Positions 10,487 to 19,076 of a stretch of DNA of 64,000 nt are shown piece by piece. Under the pieces are notes generated by a model, which made no database searches, was not told the DNA's origin, and worked only from the letters and a program-made list of their open reading frames with translations. Positions within the stretch are counted from its first letter, which is position 1, and every line of letters starts with the position of its first letter. Position numbers and translations under genes: made by a program. The stretch comes from Fulvia fulva (lineage: Eukaryota > Ascomycota > Dothideomycetes > Mycosphaerellales > Mycosphaerellaceae): positions 1,426,001 through 1,490,000 of the forward strand of contig NC_063023.1 of assembly GCF_020509005.1 (NCBI RefSeq). The letters are read 5' to 3'.

Positions 10487-12062
10487 TAGCAGGACTGCGA
10501 TCAGCTGGACTGACAGCGTTGCATCGATTCACGGATTCCGCGAAAGCTCGAAGATCGTCAGTGCCAGAGGTCGCATTTGCCTAAACCCGCAGCGTAATAT
10601 TCACGGCATCCGTGTCGAGGGTCTGGCCTCTTCACAAAGTCCGGGCCCGAAGATTGAGAGAGTGACGCCCGAGGCTGGCTTGTTCCTGACGACGATTTGA
10701 AATGCTGTTGATTACGACTAAGCTACCGCCGTGGTCGAGCTGATCAGAGCGCGATCTAGGTGACCACGATCCTGCGGCCAGAAAGTTTTGCCGACACAAT
10801 CCGTATCCAGCGTTCTACACAGCGCCCCGATGAATGGGATAGTCTGGTCCCGTGCCGGCCGGTCCTTCTTGTCGGGTCTCGGCCGTCGACCTAGTGATTC
10901 TAGTCGCTATCAACTTGTATGGTGCCGCTATCTATGCCTTTTGCTTCTGTGTCGCATATACTACTGCTGATGAGAGGCAGGATCTTGACCAGATCTGGTA
11001 AGGATAGCTTGTGTATGCGGCACATCATCTATGCTGGAGGCAGATCACAGCAGGATTCGCACTCTTCCGGATCGACTGCCTCGTATTCCACAAACTCTGA
11101 GATGAGGAACGAAGAAGCAAACCTTTGATCCTCACGCGGAACCATGTATGAATCGCGGAAAGGCCGCTGCGGAAGCAGAAACTTGGTACCGGTCGTCGCA
11201 TGATTCGCAATCGGCTCAGCGTGGGCGCCACGCGCAAGCGCTTCGTGCCGGTAACTCAGCGGCCCACAGTGGCGATAGTTGCACAAACAACGAGCGACTG
11301 CGAACAACAACAACGTCTTGTCACCAACATTTTTGTCTAGACATCAACGTCGTCACAATGCTTCAGGGAAGCATGACTGTCAACGTGGTCTCATGGTCCT
11401 GCCATGCTGGACCAAGACCCGATTCTGCCGCCTGCTAGATATGATCGACGGCGCCTGCCCCTGACATCGGATGTACGACACTTAATATGCTCGGACGGCC
11501 GAACCTTGTCGCTTCGCAACGATCCGAATGGGTTCCAGGTCCTGCTCCAAATGGTATAGTCACGCCTCTATTCGAGCGTAACACTTGCCAAGCTCTCCAT
11601 TGCAATCACTTTCGGCATCACGGTCGATCGAGGCGCATGCATGCTCCTGCAACATGATTGACCACACTTCAGATCGTCTATTCACCAACCTCAGCTCTTG
11701 CTGCCAAAGATAGGCTGCTCGCCTATGTCCTGTTCGACTCTTGAGGTACCATCATGCTGCTTCTCTAGCAGGAAGACAGCGCACACCAGTGATGGTTTCG
11801 AACAGCCGTTGGGGCACTGTCGTCGTCGGCGATGGTCTCCTCGGAGGGCGAGACGGGACTGAAATGACCTCCACGCAGCACTATCGGCGCAGGTTCTGGT
11901 CCACCGCAGTGCTCGACACCGATCGTGAAAAGTTTGATAGGACCTAATGGACATGGGCGATGAGACTCCTCGTGGCTCATAAGTAGGCCTTTCGACCCCG
12001 TCGACACGACCTTGCTCTGCCTCATCGACAGCTCATCTTCTATTATTCTTCTTTCCAGCAAT
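10487..12062. other. intergenic, no supported gene
   Basis: Ordinary composition, no RIP signature. One minus-strand open stretch (11029-11313) has protein-like wording near its end (VEYEAVDPEECESCCDLP) and could be a gene remnant, but nothing around it supports a gene. The last 80 bases before 12063 are pyrimidine-rich, as in a fungal promoter/leader. Confidence 0.4.
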
Positions 12063-13699
12063 ATGGGATTTTCCAAATATATCGCCTTTGGCGCAGCTCT
12101 TGCTGTCGCCGTCCATGGGTCTCCGGCACCCCAAGCCCCAGCAATCACTGCCATTCAGGCCGCTCCAATCGTCGCTGACGGCCCACGCAATGATGGTTTC
12201 GGCAGCCAGACTGCCACACTTGTCACCACCTTTGCATCGCCATCTCCTAGCGCTGCTGCTGTTGCCCCATCCGCTCGCGACTTGAGCAAGCGCACCTTCT
12301 GGGGAGGATTTGGTTGGGAAGGATCTGGTGCCAGCAAGAAGTGCACCTGCCCCTTCTATGACCCCTTCTGTGTCTGGAACAAGCCTCAATGCCCACAACA
12401 ACCACAACAACCACAACAACCACAACAACCACAACAACCACAACAGCCACAACAACCACAACAACCACAACAACCACAACAACCGCAACAACCACAGCAA
12501 CCTAGCCCTCCAAAGCCAACCCAGCCTACCACTACCGCCCCTGCGGCCACAACCACAGGCCTTCCATCTTGCCCAAGCTCCGGCGCTTACACCCCTTACT
12601 ACCCGGCTCTCGCGACCGGCTACACCACTGATCCCGCACTCGCCGCCAGCCGTACCTCCACTGCTACTGGACCTTGCCCAACAACTCCAGAGGCTGGAAC
12701 ATACTGTGGATTCATCAATCCACTTGACCCATGCGCTCCTCAGCCAGATGGCTACGGTCCTGTCCCCAAGGGCGATTCTGTCGACACCTTCGTCAATGAC
12801 CCACAGCTGATGGCCAAGGCTCTTACTGCTCCAACTGTTGTTCCAGCTGCTGGCGGTAAGGAGTACACTCAGGTCTTCAAGAACTTGAAGGGTGCCACCA
12901 GTGCCCAATCTTACCTAGGTCTCCGCACACTCAAGGAGTACGATGTCAAGACATGTGCTGCTTTCTGTGACTGCACAGACCTTTGCACCAGCTTCAACAT
13001 GTGAGAACTGCGCATGTCTGTGCTGATGTATAACTGACAGGCTAACGACTTCTTCAGGTACATCGAGCGTGATCCATCGCTCAACCCAACCAACAACGAC
13101 TCTACCTACGACCCAGGCTACCCAACGGTCTGGGGACAGAACTGCCCCAACCCACCATCTATGACCTCCTACAAGTGCACTCTCTGGGGCTCCAAGATCG
13201 ACGCCTCTACCGCTACTAACACTGGCGAGAAGCGCAGTGGCTTCGAGGTCGTTATCACCGGCTCAAACGGATACAGCAAGACCAACGTAGCACCACCTCC
13301 ACAGCCAGTGCCTAACCCGCCAAAGGGTCCAAAGGACTGCGGAGGCAAGGGTATCAATGCACCAGAGTACTGCATCGGTAACAACTTCTTCCCAGGACCC
13401 TTCAACCCCAAGGTCTGCTACCTCTACGCTCTGTCGCTGAACAGCGCCAACTCCAAGGCTGGCATCAGACAGTCTTGTAAATTCTTCAACGCCTACGTAA
13501 GTCTTGGCATCATAACGTGTCATTCGCTATCAGAGTGATGCTAACTCCTCGATAGTACCTCTTCAAGAACGGCAAGCCATCGGGAACATACTGCAATCTG
13601 TTCAACAGCGAAATCGACATCTCCTTCGCTACCTACAGCGGCAGCAAGATTGGAGGCGACAGCTACACCTGTGGCCAGTCTTTCGGATACTTCTTGTAG
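12063..13699 (+). CDS. secreted PQQ-repeat protein with PAN-like cysteine domain
   Basis: A 506-residue predicted secreted protein of unknown function. Exons are 12063-13000, 13058-13496 and 13556-13699; both introns (57 and 59 nt) keep phase. An upstream in-frame Met at 12012 was rejected because the Met at 12063 directly starts a signal peptide (about 1-19, ending AVAVHG). A Kex2-type Lys-Arg (76-77) precedes TFWGGFGW. Residues 111-146 are twelve PQQ triplets, followed by a Pro/Thr linker. A Cys-rich region follows (CAAFCDCTDLCTSFNMY, then KCTLWGS, then GFEVVITGSNGY), like the PAN/apple-like segments common in ascomycete extracellular proteins. The C-terminus has further paired cysteines and ends CGQSFGYFL. 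A cell-wall or matrix role is plausible but inferred. Confidence 0.85.
12393..12500 (+). repeat. coding minisatellite, 12 x 9 bp (PQQ)
   Basis: Twelve tandem copies of CCACAACAA. Nine are identical; units 6, 11 and 12 differ by single A/G changes that leave the protein as Pro-Gln-Gln. The array lies inside exon 1 of the secreted protein and is likely to vary in length between strains. Confidence 0.95.
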
Positions 13700-14016
13700 A
13701 CATCTTGCGGGGATGAAATGGAAGAAGAGACGAATGATCGAGAGTAGAAAATGGCGGAAGCAATGTTTGATGTTCGCGAGCTCAGCGTGTAGTTTTTCTG
13801 CGACATGGTTACAGTCGACATAATTGATTGCTTCAAGCTACTCCTTCAACTCACAACTTTTCCATCGTTCCATGAGCTCCCCAGCTTTGAGGACGTACGC
13901 AGCACTCGGCAATACTTGCTCTATCAACGTGTTATGCAGTTCCACAGTCCTGTCACCACATGCATCACGAACGACCCATCATCAGTGGCCTGCTTCGCTG
14001 TGCTCAACACACAGCC
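13700..14016. other. intergenic / decayed 3' end of the isochorismatase gene
   Basis: The part near 13930-14016 continues the isochorismatase frame beyond its premature stop (GCVLSTAKQATDDGSFVMHVV on the minus strand). The remainder is the 3' flank of the secreted-protein gene, with no other signal. Confidence 0.5.
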
Positions 14017-14512
14017 CTATGTTGACAGACCACATATGATCAAGCTCTGTACGACATTAGTCACTTCACCAACACATAGTCAGGGTTCCTCTTTGCAAAC
14101 TTGCCTTGATATTCCTTTCCCCAAGCAATTCTCCTATGCCTTGCGACTTTAAACCCGATCTCAAGCCCGGCTGTCTCAAAACCCTCACCTCCTTCTCTCC
14201 ATCCAAAAATCTGAGGTCGATATGTTCCTCACCGGCTTCACCTTCGGCGGCGGCCAGGAAACTTCGCAGATGATCGCCTCCTTTCGCTGTCGGTAGACGA
14301 GTTCCGTTGACGTCTACCAGACAGTGTATCACCGGTATTTCTTGGCAGATAGCCCAGTCACGAAGGATGCGCGCTTGGCGGACGGCAGACAGACCAGTCT
14401 CGCCACAAATATCGACGACGGAGTTGTGGTAGTCGAGCAGCAGGAGGGCTGTGCGGGAGGATGGATAATGGAGGGGCGAGGAGGGGTCTGGAGAACTGGG
14501 AAGGACGGACAT
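14017..14512 (-). pseudogene. isochorismatase-like cysteine hydrolase with premature stop
   Basis: The family is alpha/beta hydrolases of isochorismatase/nicotinamidase fold using an Asp-Lys-Cys triad. The start at 14512 (MSVLPSSPD) precedes ALLLLDYHNS, with the catalytic Asp, then HCLVDVNGTR. Unspliced, the frame dies at 14066 before the Cys. A GC-AG intron at 14047-14104 (donor AAG/GCAAGT, branch TGACTAAT, acceptor GTACAG) restores the family pattern SLIICGLST, but the next codon is TAG (14017-14019), followed by GCVLSTA containing the expected nucleophile Cys. The stop stands where family members usually have Ser, and the change is not RIP-like. With the stop, the product lacks the nucleophile and should be inactive. 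A second intron may follow the Cys region. Readthrough cannot be excluded but has no support. Confidence 0.7.
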
Positions 14513-15185
14513 GGTGGTTGTGACGTGTCTTGAAGGTGGGCTGCGTGAGGTATGAAGTGTTGGGGTAGTGGATATGTAACATCGCTGTCCATGGAATTCA
14601 CCCGGAGATAGACGGAACTCACTTGCCGGTCTCGGCGGCTTGTGATGGAGGCCGCAACGATCACCCGGCGCCGCCACCCAATCTCTCTGCGCAATACTCA
14701 CCACCGCACTCAGGCACAGACTTCTCATCTTCGCGCCATCTGTCGCACCGGACAACCAGGACCCTGGCCCTCATCTGCTCCATGTCTGTCTGGCTTTCTG
14801 GTGATCAAGCTTCGAGTCGACGTGCGACACCCTGTATTGGCCGGCCATCGTATTTCCCATTGCGAATTGCCAGTACCTCCGCCATCAGCGGACCATCAGC
14901 ATCGTCTAGACTTCGCACACCAGGATGTGGGTCAAGCTGGATGTTCCGTGCAACTGATGCATCGTTCCAGGCCTTACGCTTGCTTTTCCAAGCCTCACCT
15001 GTATACCTCGAAAGAGCCTCACCAGGAGCACTGGAAGGCGTACCGAAGATATAAGTGTTTGGCTGGTCGTTGTTTCCAAGGTCTATATCTGCATCGAGAT
15101 TGGACGGTTCACCTGTGACGTCTTGCTGCGCTGGACGGGTCAGATCAAAGTTTACATCGGCAGCTGCCTGCTCGATGTCTTCTGT

Positions 15186-15195
15186 CATCTGATTG
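15186..15195 (+). repeat. target-site duplication, left copy
   Basis: CATCTGATTG directly abuts the left TIR; the identical 10-mer follows the right TIR at 17103-17112. The bases outside differ (T on the left copy, TTTGC after the right copy), so the duplication is exactly 10 bp. Confidence 0.85.
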
Positions 15196-15315
15196 CGGTG
15201 AATTACTCCGACAGGGACAATTATGTCAAGAATTACTACGACAGGGACCATTATGTATTTCTTACTCCGACAGGGACTTGCACGGTATCCATATTACTGC
15301 CACAGGGACCATTAT
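15196..15315 (+). repeat. left terminal inverted repeat, 120 bp
   Basis: Perfectly complementary to 16983-17102. It contains four copies of an ACAGGGAC core at 15211, 15241, 15270 and 15302 (spacing 30, 29, 32), most preceded by ATTACTCCG-like sequence and followed by AWTATG. Such iterated motifs are candidate transposase-binding sites. Confidence 0.9.
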
Positions 15316-15344
15316 TGCCACATCGTCGCATTCTCACCCCAACC

Positions 15345-15385
15345 CATTTAACCTGCTCTCCCATTCCAGCAGAGCACGTTAAATG
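15345..15385. repeat. hairpin unit A of the TIR element
   Basis: The arms CATTTAACCTGCTCT and AGAGCACGTTAAATG pair over 15 bases with one mismatch around an 11-base loop. The left arm contains an exact TTAACCTGCTC (15348-15358). Confidence 0.75.
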
Positions 15386-15449
15386 AGTTAGGGCAATGCC
15401 AGAAACGCATGGCCTTGTGAAGGCGAATGATCGTGAGCTACTGAGCCAT

Positions 15450-15720
15450 GAGCAGGTTAATCGTGGAGGTGAATGAACGAGGGGCACGAGCAGCGCGAGC
15501 AGGTTAATCGTGGAGGTGAATGCACGAGAGGCACGAGCAGGGCAATGAGACTATACGAGCAGGTTAATCGTGGAGATGAATGCAAGAGAGGCACGAGCAG
15601 CGCGAGCAGGTTAATTCAGTAGAGGTGAATGAACGAGAGGCACGAGCAGGGCAATAAGACGATGCGAGCAGGTTAATAAGACAATGCGAGCAGGTTAATG
15701 ACACAATGAGAGCAGGTTAA
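15450..15720 (+). repeat. direct-repeat array of GAGCAGGTTAA
   Basis: Seven exact copies of the 11-mer start at 15450, 15497, 15557, 15604, 15666, 15688 and 15710. The first four lie in longer repeats (ATCGTGGAGGTGAATG, then ACGAGAGGCACGAGCAG) of about 47-62 bp; the last three are spaced 22 bp. The same 11-mer forms the arms of the hairpins elsewhere in the element. Confidence 0.9.
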
Positions 15721-15785
15721 TGAGACGATAGACGGCCAAGAGAGTTCATTCGAGCAGAGCAGAGACAGACAGACACACCCTAAAG

Positions 15786-16214
15786 CTAATCACAATCCTT
15801 GCCTTGGTAGCGGTACCAGGCACACCGATTCATAGCGTCGACGCGAACGCCGACAGCAGAACGACCAGCCACAGAGTAACGCCAGCACCTATCACTCGTG
15901 TCACCCTCGGCGACACGGCCAACACAGCGACGGTATGGTGTTGGGCGAGCTTCACGAAGCTCAGGGCGCTCTATAATGTTGCCGACGTGCGTAGCTTCAC
16001 GAAGCTCGCTAGCAGCGTTCTCATCAAGATGAGCATTCAGCTCGTAAGCTGCCCACTTCGCAGCAGACCACGACCACCACTTGCCAGCGACCACAGGTTG
16101 CCTGCGAGTGACTTTCGTCGTACCCGCAGGACGACCTCTCTTCTTCTTGGGAGCAGGCAGCGGTGCGCTCAGACATGTCAGCTTCGAGGTCGTGAAGGGT
16201 TGAGAGAACGACAA
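15786..16214 (-). CDS. small AT-hook ORF inside the TIR element
   Basis: A 142-codon ORF, the longest in the element. Residues 23-34 (KKKRGRPAGTTK) match the AT-hook, a minor-groove DNA-binding motif centred on Gly-Arg-Pro. The rest (WWSWSAAKWAAYELNAHLDE and an Arg-rich tail) is unfamiliar. The first codons overlap another open frame (16024-16269), so a spliced start is possible. No DDE-type catalytic triad can be made out and the protein is too short for a known transposase. It could be an accessory DNA-binding protein, or a fragment of an autonomous element's gene. Confidence 0.35.
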   Translation of the reverse strand: MSFSQPFTTSKLTCLSAPLPAPKKKRGRPAGTTKVTRRQPVVAGKWWSWSAAKWAAYELNAHLDENAASELREATHVGNIIERPELREARPTPYRRCVGRVAEGDTSDRCWRYSVAGRSAVGVRVDAMNRCAWYRYQGKDCD

Positions 16215-16569
16215 GCTTGCTTGTCGTGTTCGAGGCTGAGGAGTGAGACTTACGCAGAGGAGGGACCATTGCGTTACTTATTATGTCGCTCGTGTAGTTC
16301 TTATGCTTGCTATAGTGTTGCGGGTAGTTGTAAGAGGGTGTATATAATAGTGTAGAGAGCGAGCAGTATAAAAGGTGTAGTCGAAAAGATAGACATCGCG
16401 AGACAATAGCGTAGCGTAGGTTATTGTGTATGTGAGGGTAGGGTATAAGGATAGGATGTGAGAATAGGATGTAAGCATATAGCCTCTTTGCTACCCACGT
16501 TACGACAATAGCAACGCTCGACTGTAGGGCTAGCAGGCTCGGCGATTATATACGTTATAGCATTGCCCT

Positions 16570-16630
16570 GTCTAGTATGATTTAACCTGCTCCGCAAGGA
16601 CAAGTGGGCAGGTAAAATCACACTAGACAT
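16570..16630. repeat. hairpin unit B of the TIR element
   Basis: Inverted arms of 24 bases (TGTCTAGTATGATTTAACCT... with its partner) have three mismatches around a 13-base loop, CGCAAGGACAAGT. The arm contains TTAACCTGCTC (16582-16592). Confidence 0.75.
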
Positions 16631-16711
16631 AGTGCCTATAACTGTATAAGGTCTAAGGAATAAGAACGCCGAGGGAGGGCTATAAGCTAGGCGATCAAAT
16701 GTATTATGCTA

Positions 16712-16774
16712 CTTCCCTGTATTATATAACCTGCTCACCTGTTCTTGCAGAGCAGGTTAAATCGCATAGGGAAG
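16712..16774. repeat. hairpin unit C of the TIR element
   Basis: The arms begin CTTCCCT and end AGGGAAG, with ATAACCTGCTC and GAGCAGGTTAA inside. The 13-base loop ACCTGTTCTTGCA is the exact reverse complement of the loop in unit D. The outer arm sequence differs from units B and D. Confidence 0.8.
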
Positions 16775-16881
16775 GCGCCTATAACTAGATAAGGTCTAGT
16801 TAACAAGAGAACGAAGTAAAGTACGGTTACACGGACATAGCTATTAACTCTCCTTTGCCTACCTATGCTACTTGATTTGTT

Positions 16882-16944
16882 GCTCCTATATCGCTTTAAC
16901 CTGCTCTGCAAGAACAGGTGAGCAGGTTAAAGCGATATAGGAAG
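16882..16944. repeat. hairpin unit D of the TIR element
   Basis: The best of the hairpins: TCCTATATCGCTTTAACCTG and its partner pair perfectly over about 23 bases around the loop TGCAAGAACAGGT. Both arms hold an exact 11-mer (16896-16906 and 16920-16930). Confidence 0.85.
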
Positions 16945-16982
16945 CTCTACCTGGCTATAGTACTTCATTTGTGTCGTTGGCG

Positions 16983-17102
16983 ATAATGGTCCCTGTGGCA
17001 GTAATATGGATACCGTGCAAGTCCCTGTCGGAGTAAGAAATACATAATGGTCCCTGTCGTAGTAATTCTTGACATAATTGTCCCTGTCGGAGTAATTCAC
17101 CG
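16983..17102 (-). repeat. right terminal inverted repeat, 120 bp
   Basis: Reverse complement of the left TIR without a mismatch over 120 bases. Beyond that the two sides diverge after one mismatch and four further matching bases. It carries the same four ACAGGGAC cores in opposite orientation. Confidence 0.9.
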
Positions 17103-17112
17103 CATCTGATTG
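17103..17112 (+). repeat. target-site duplication, right copy
   Basis: CATCTGATTG, identical to 15186-15195. On the minus strand it encodes Asn-Gln-Met of the interrupted ORF, and the same codons recur at the other copy. Confidence 0.85.
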
Positions 17113-17542
17113 TTTGCACGTTTGCTAAGCCTACCGAGCTTGATGAACTTGGTCTTGATGCTCACAGCGGCATCTTCGTATGCTTGTGGCGTCCAAGTGA
17201 CGTTGCGAACACGAGTGAAGATGGAAACCCGTTCATTTGTTGTCAAATGCTCGTACTCGGTTTCGAGCTTGTTGATAAGCTTCAATTCATCTTTCGATGG
17301 CATGGCTTGGGGGCTTAGTCTCACTTCGTGAGCAGGTGTACTTATCACAAGATGATGACTCTCCTTCCGTTCTATAACCCATGCGTGTTTGCTAAATCGT
17401 CCTTCAAAATCCGGAATAGAGCCAGTTGCAGTCTGCGGAAAGACGTTCGATCGATTGGAAGGCCAGCGCTAGAAGATGCCAGAAGCGTGATAAGTATTTA
17501 CAGAACGAGTTCTCTGTCTCAATCATGAAAACTCTCAGCTGT

Positions 17543-19076
17543 CTACTGATCCAGAGCCTCCAAGATCCTCGGTAGCACCTCATACTCCATAATGTTCCAG
17601 ATAGCACTCGAACCATGACTCTCCCATGCCGAACCAGTCCAGAACGTATTCGTCTCTCCTTGCAGTGCATTCATCTTGTCATAGAATCGATCTTTGATGG
17701 CATTGACCGAGACTTCCAGCTGTGTCGGACTATGGTTCTGGAACTCCACGATCCTGGGGCCGCCTTCTTCGGGCGAGGTGTAGTTGTAAGTTCTCTGCAC
17801 AGCTCTGGCGGCTTCCAAGATCGCGTTCTCGATTTCCTCGACTGGTTCATAGTGCGATGTGCCGTACCACACGATGTGCAGGCCCTCGAGTGGTGTTGGT
17901 GCGAATGCGTACGCTGCTGGCATTGGCGGAATGTCGGCGGGAGCTTCGGGGTCAAGGTTCGCGATGAGTGCATTTGATGGAAAGCCAGTGTTACCGACGA
18001 TGACTGCGTAGTGGAAGCTGTTGTTGAACTGTGAGAAGAGTGCTTATTCGTTCTCGGTAATTCCGAGGAACTGCTCAAGCTTCTGAACCTTTGGCGGAAT
18101 CGAAATCACGATCTTCTGAGCACGAATGAGCTTCTCACCAGACGGAGGACACGCTCGCACGGTGACACCAGTTTCGTTACGCTGCACCTCTGTGGGTATG
18201 CTGTCGAGGAAGACATTAATGCCCTCGCCAAGATGAGTCAAAGCAGAGTCGTCTGCGAGCTGTGAGTATTTGTACTGCATGAAGGCGTGTCGATGACTTA
18301 CACAAAGCTTGATAGTCGTTGTTGGCGTTCACGAAGCGAGAGCCAGGTACCTGCGCAAGACCCTGCGCTTGCAACAGGCCGAAATATTTCAGCATATATA
18401 GCGTCGGCTGAGCCAGGATATTGCCAGCGCCCTAAGCTAAGTCAGGACGGCATTTAGACAAAGGCTGGAATGATAGATCGAACCTCGTTGATGTACCACA
18501 CTGTCTGGGTCAATGCACTAAGATTGTACTTGTCCAAGAATTCGCCGTACGGGAGAAGTAGATCCTCTGGGATCGGATCAGGTAGATGGTATCCACTTGC
18601 CAGGTAAGGATACTTCTGCAACTGGCCAGCGTAGCCAAGCACGGCTGCAGCGACCTCGGTCTCGTTGTACGAAGGAGATACATCTGTCTCCTCAGCAAAA
18701 TCCGCATAGAGGGTCTTCTGGTCAGGGACATAGCCTTGGAATGTGCCCATCGGGATGCCGAGGAAGTTGAAGTAATCGCGCACCACTGTTATATTGACCA
18801 TAATGATGACTCCATAGTCGAAAGTCGTGTTTGTAGCCGCGTCCACATAGGTATTGACATGGCCACCCAACCTTTTTTGCTTCTCGATTACAGCAACACT
18901 CTTTCCCATCTGCTGGAGACGGATGGCAGTGTATATGCCACTTGAGCCGCCGCCGATGACTACAACATCACGTCGATGGTCTCGACAGTTGTGTTGGGTG
19001 CGCTGGTTGAGGAGGCGCAGGCGGCGAGTGCCTGCATTGCCAGCGAGGCCACGTAAGATAAGCGTAGCAAGAGCAT
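17543..19076 (-). pseudogene. FAD-dependent amine-oxidase-like oxidoreductase, secreted type, broken
   Basis: Resembles fungal flavin amine oxidoreductases of the beta-cyclopiazonate-dehydrogenase-like group. The exons read 18484-19076, 18302-18431 and 17543-18252, with introns of 52 and 49 nt. A signal peptide (MLLLRLSYVASLAMQALAA) starts at 19076, but a one-base shift near 18970-18980 separates it from the FAD-binding motif DVVVIGGGSSGIYTA and RLGGHVNTY. Exon 2 has NILAQPTLYMLKYFGLL. Exon 3 has VISIPPKVQKLEQF and then an in-frame TAA at 18044-18046, after which the same frame continues (ALFSQFNNSFHYAVIVGNTG, HIVWYGTSHYEPVEEIE, FWTGSAWESHGSS) to a normal end. Two independent lesions point to a pseudogene. 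Neither lesion is RIP-like. The donor of intron 1 (GTTCGA) is also poor. Confidence 0.75.

Larger units (their letters stand above)
15196..17102. mobile_element. 1907-bp TIR DNA element with AT-hook ORF and hairpin repeats
   Basis: The ends are perfect inverted repeats of 120 bp (15196-15315 and 16983-17102), beginning CGGTGAATTACTCC. The element is flanked by the 10-bp direct repeat CATCTGATTG (15186-15195 and 17103-17112). Long TIRs with a 9-10 bp target duplication resemble Mutator-like elements, but no transposase is encoded, so this is probably a non-autonomous copy. The interior holds a direct-repeat array (15450-15720), hairpin units (15345-15385, 16570-16630, 16712-16774, 16882-16944) and a small AT-hook ORF. 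CpA and TpG are plentiful, so it has not been hit by RIP. It interrupts a reading frame that is otherwise continuous, so insertion is recent. Confidence 0.85.
14805..17348 (-). pseudogene. hypothetical ORF split by a transposable element
   Basis: Two pieces, 17103-17348 (start MISTPAHEV, or MPSKDELKL at 17303) and 14805-15185, flank the TIR element. The 10-bp target duplication ends the first piece. With the element and one duplicate ignored, the two pieces are in the same frame (82 codons then 127 including the stop), about 208 residues in all. The N-terminal part is helical and charged (KLINKLETEYEHLTTNER). The C-terminal part is acidic and ends DGRPIQGVARRLEA. I recognise no family. It lies 293 bases upstream of the isochorismatase-like remnant on the same strand. 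Confidence 0.55.

Noticed and set aside
11029..11313. 94-codon minus-strand ORF between the reductase remnant and the secreted protein
   Set aside because: The end of the frame looks protein-like, but there is no recognised domain, no exon context and no conserved start.
12033..12908. 291-codon minus-strand frame with long Leu-Trp repeats
   Set aside because: It is the antisense of the PQQ minisatellite and the secreted-protein exon; its repeat follows from the coding strand and it has no domain of its own.
15450..15720. Regular repeats with spacers resembling a CRISPR array
   Set aside because: The genome is eukaryotic, spacings vary from 22 to 62, and the spacers are themselves repeated rather than unique.
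7588..19076. Secondary-metabolite cluster (P450, reductase, isochorismatase-like, FAD oxidase)
   Set aside because: No polyketide, peptide or terpene synthase, transferase or regulator is present, and most members are broken. Proximity alone is not enough.
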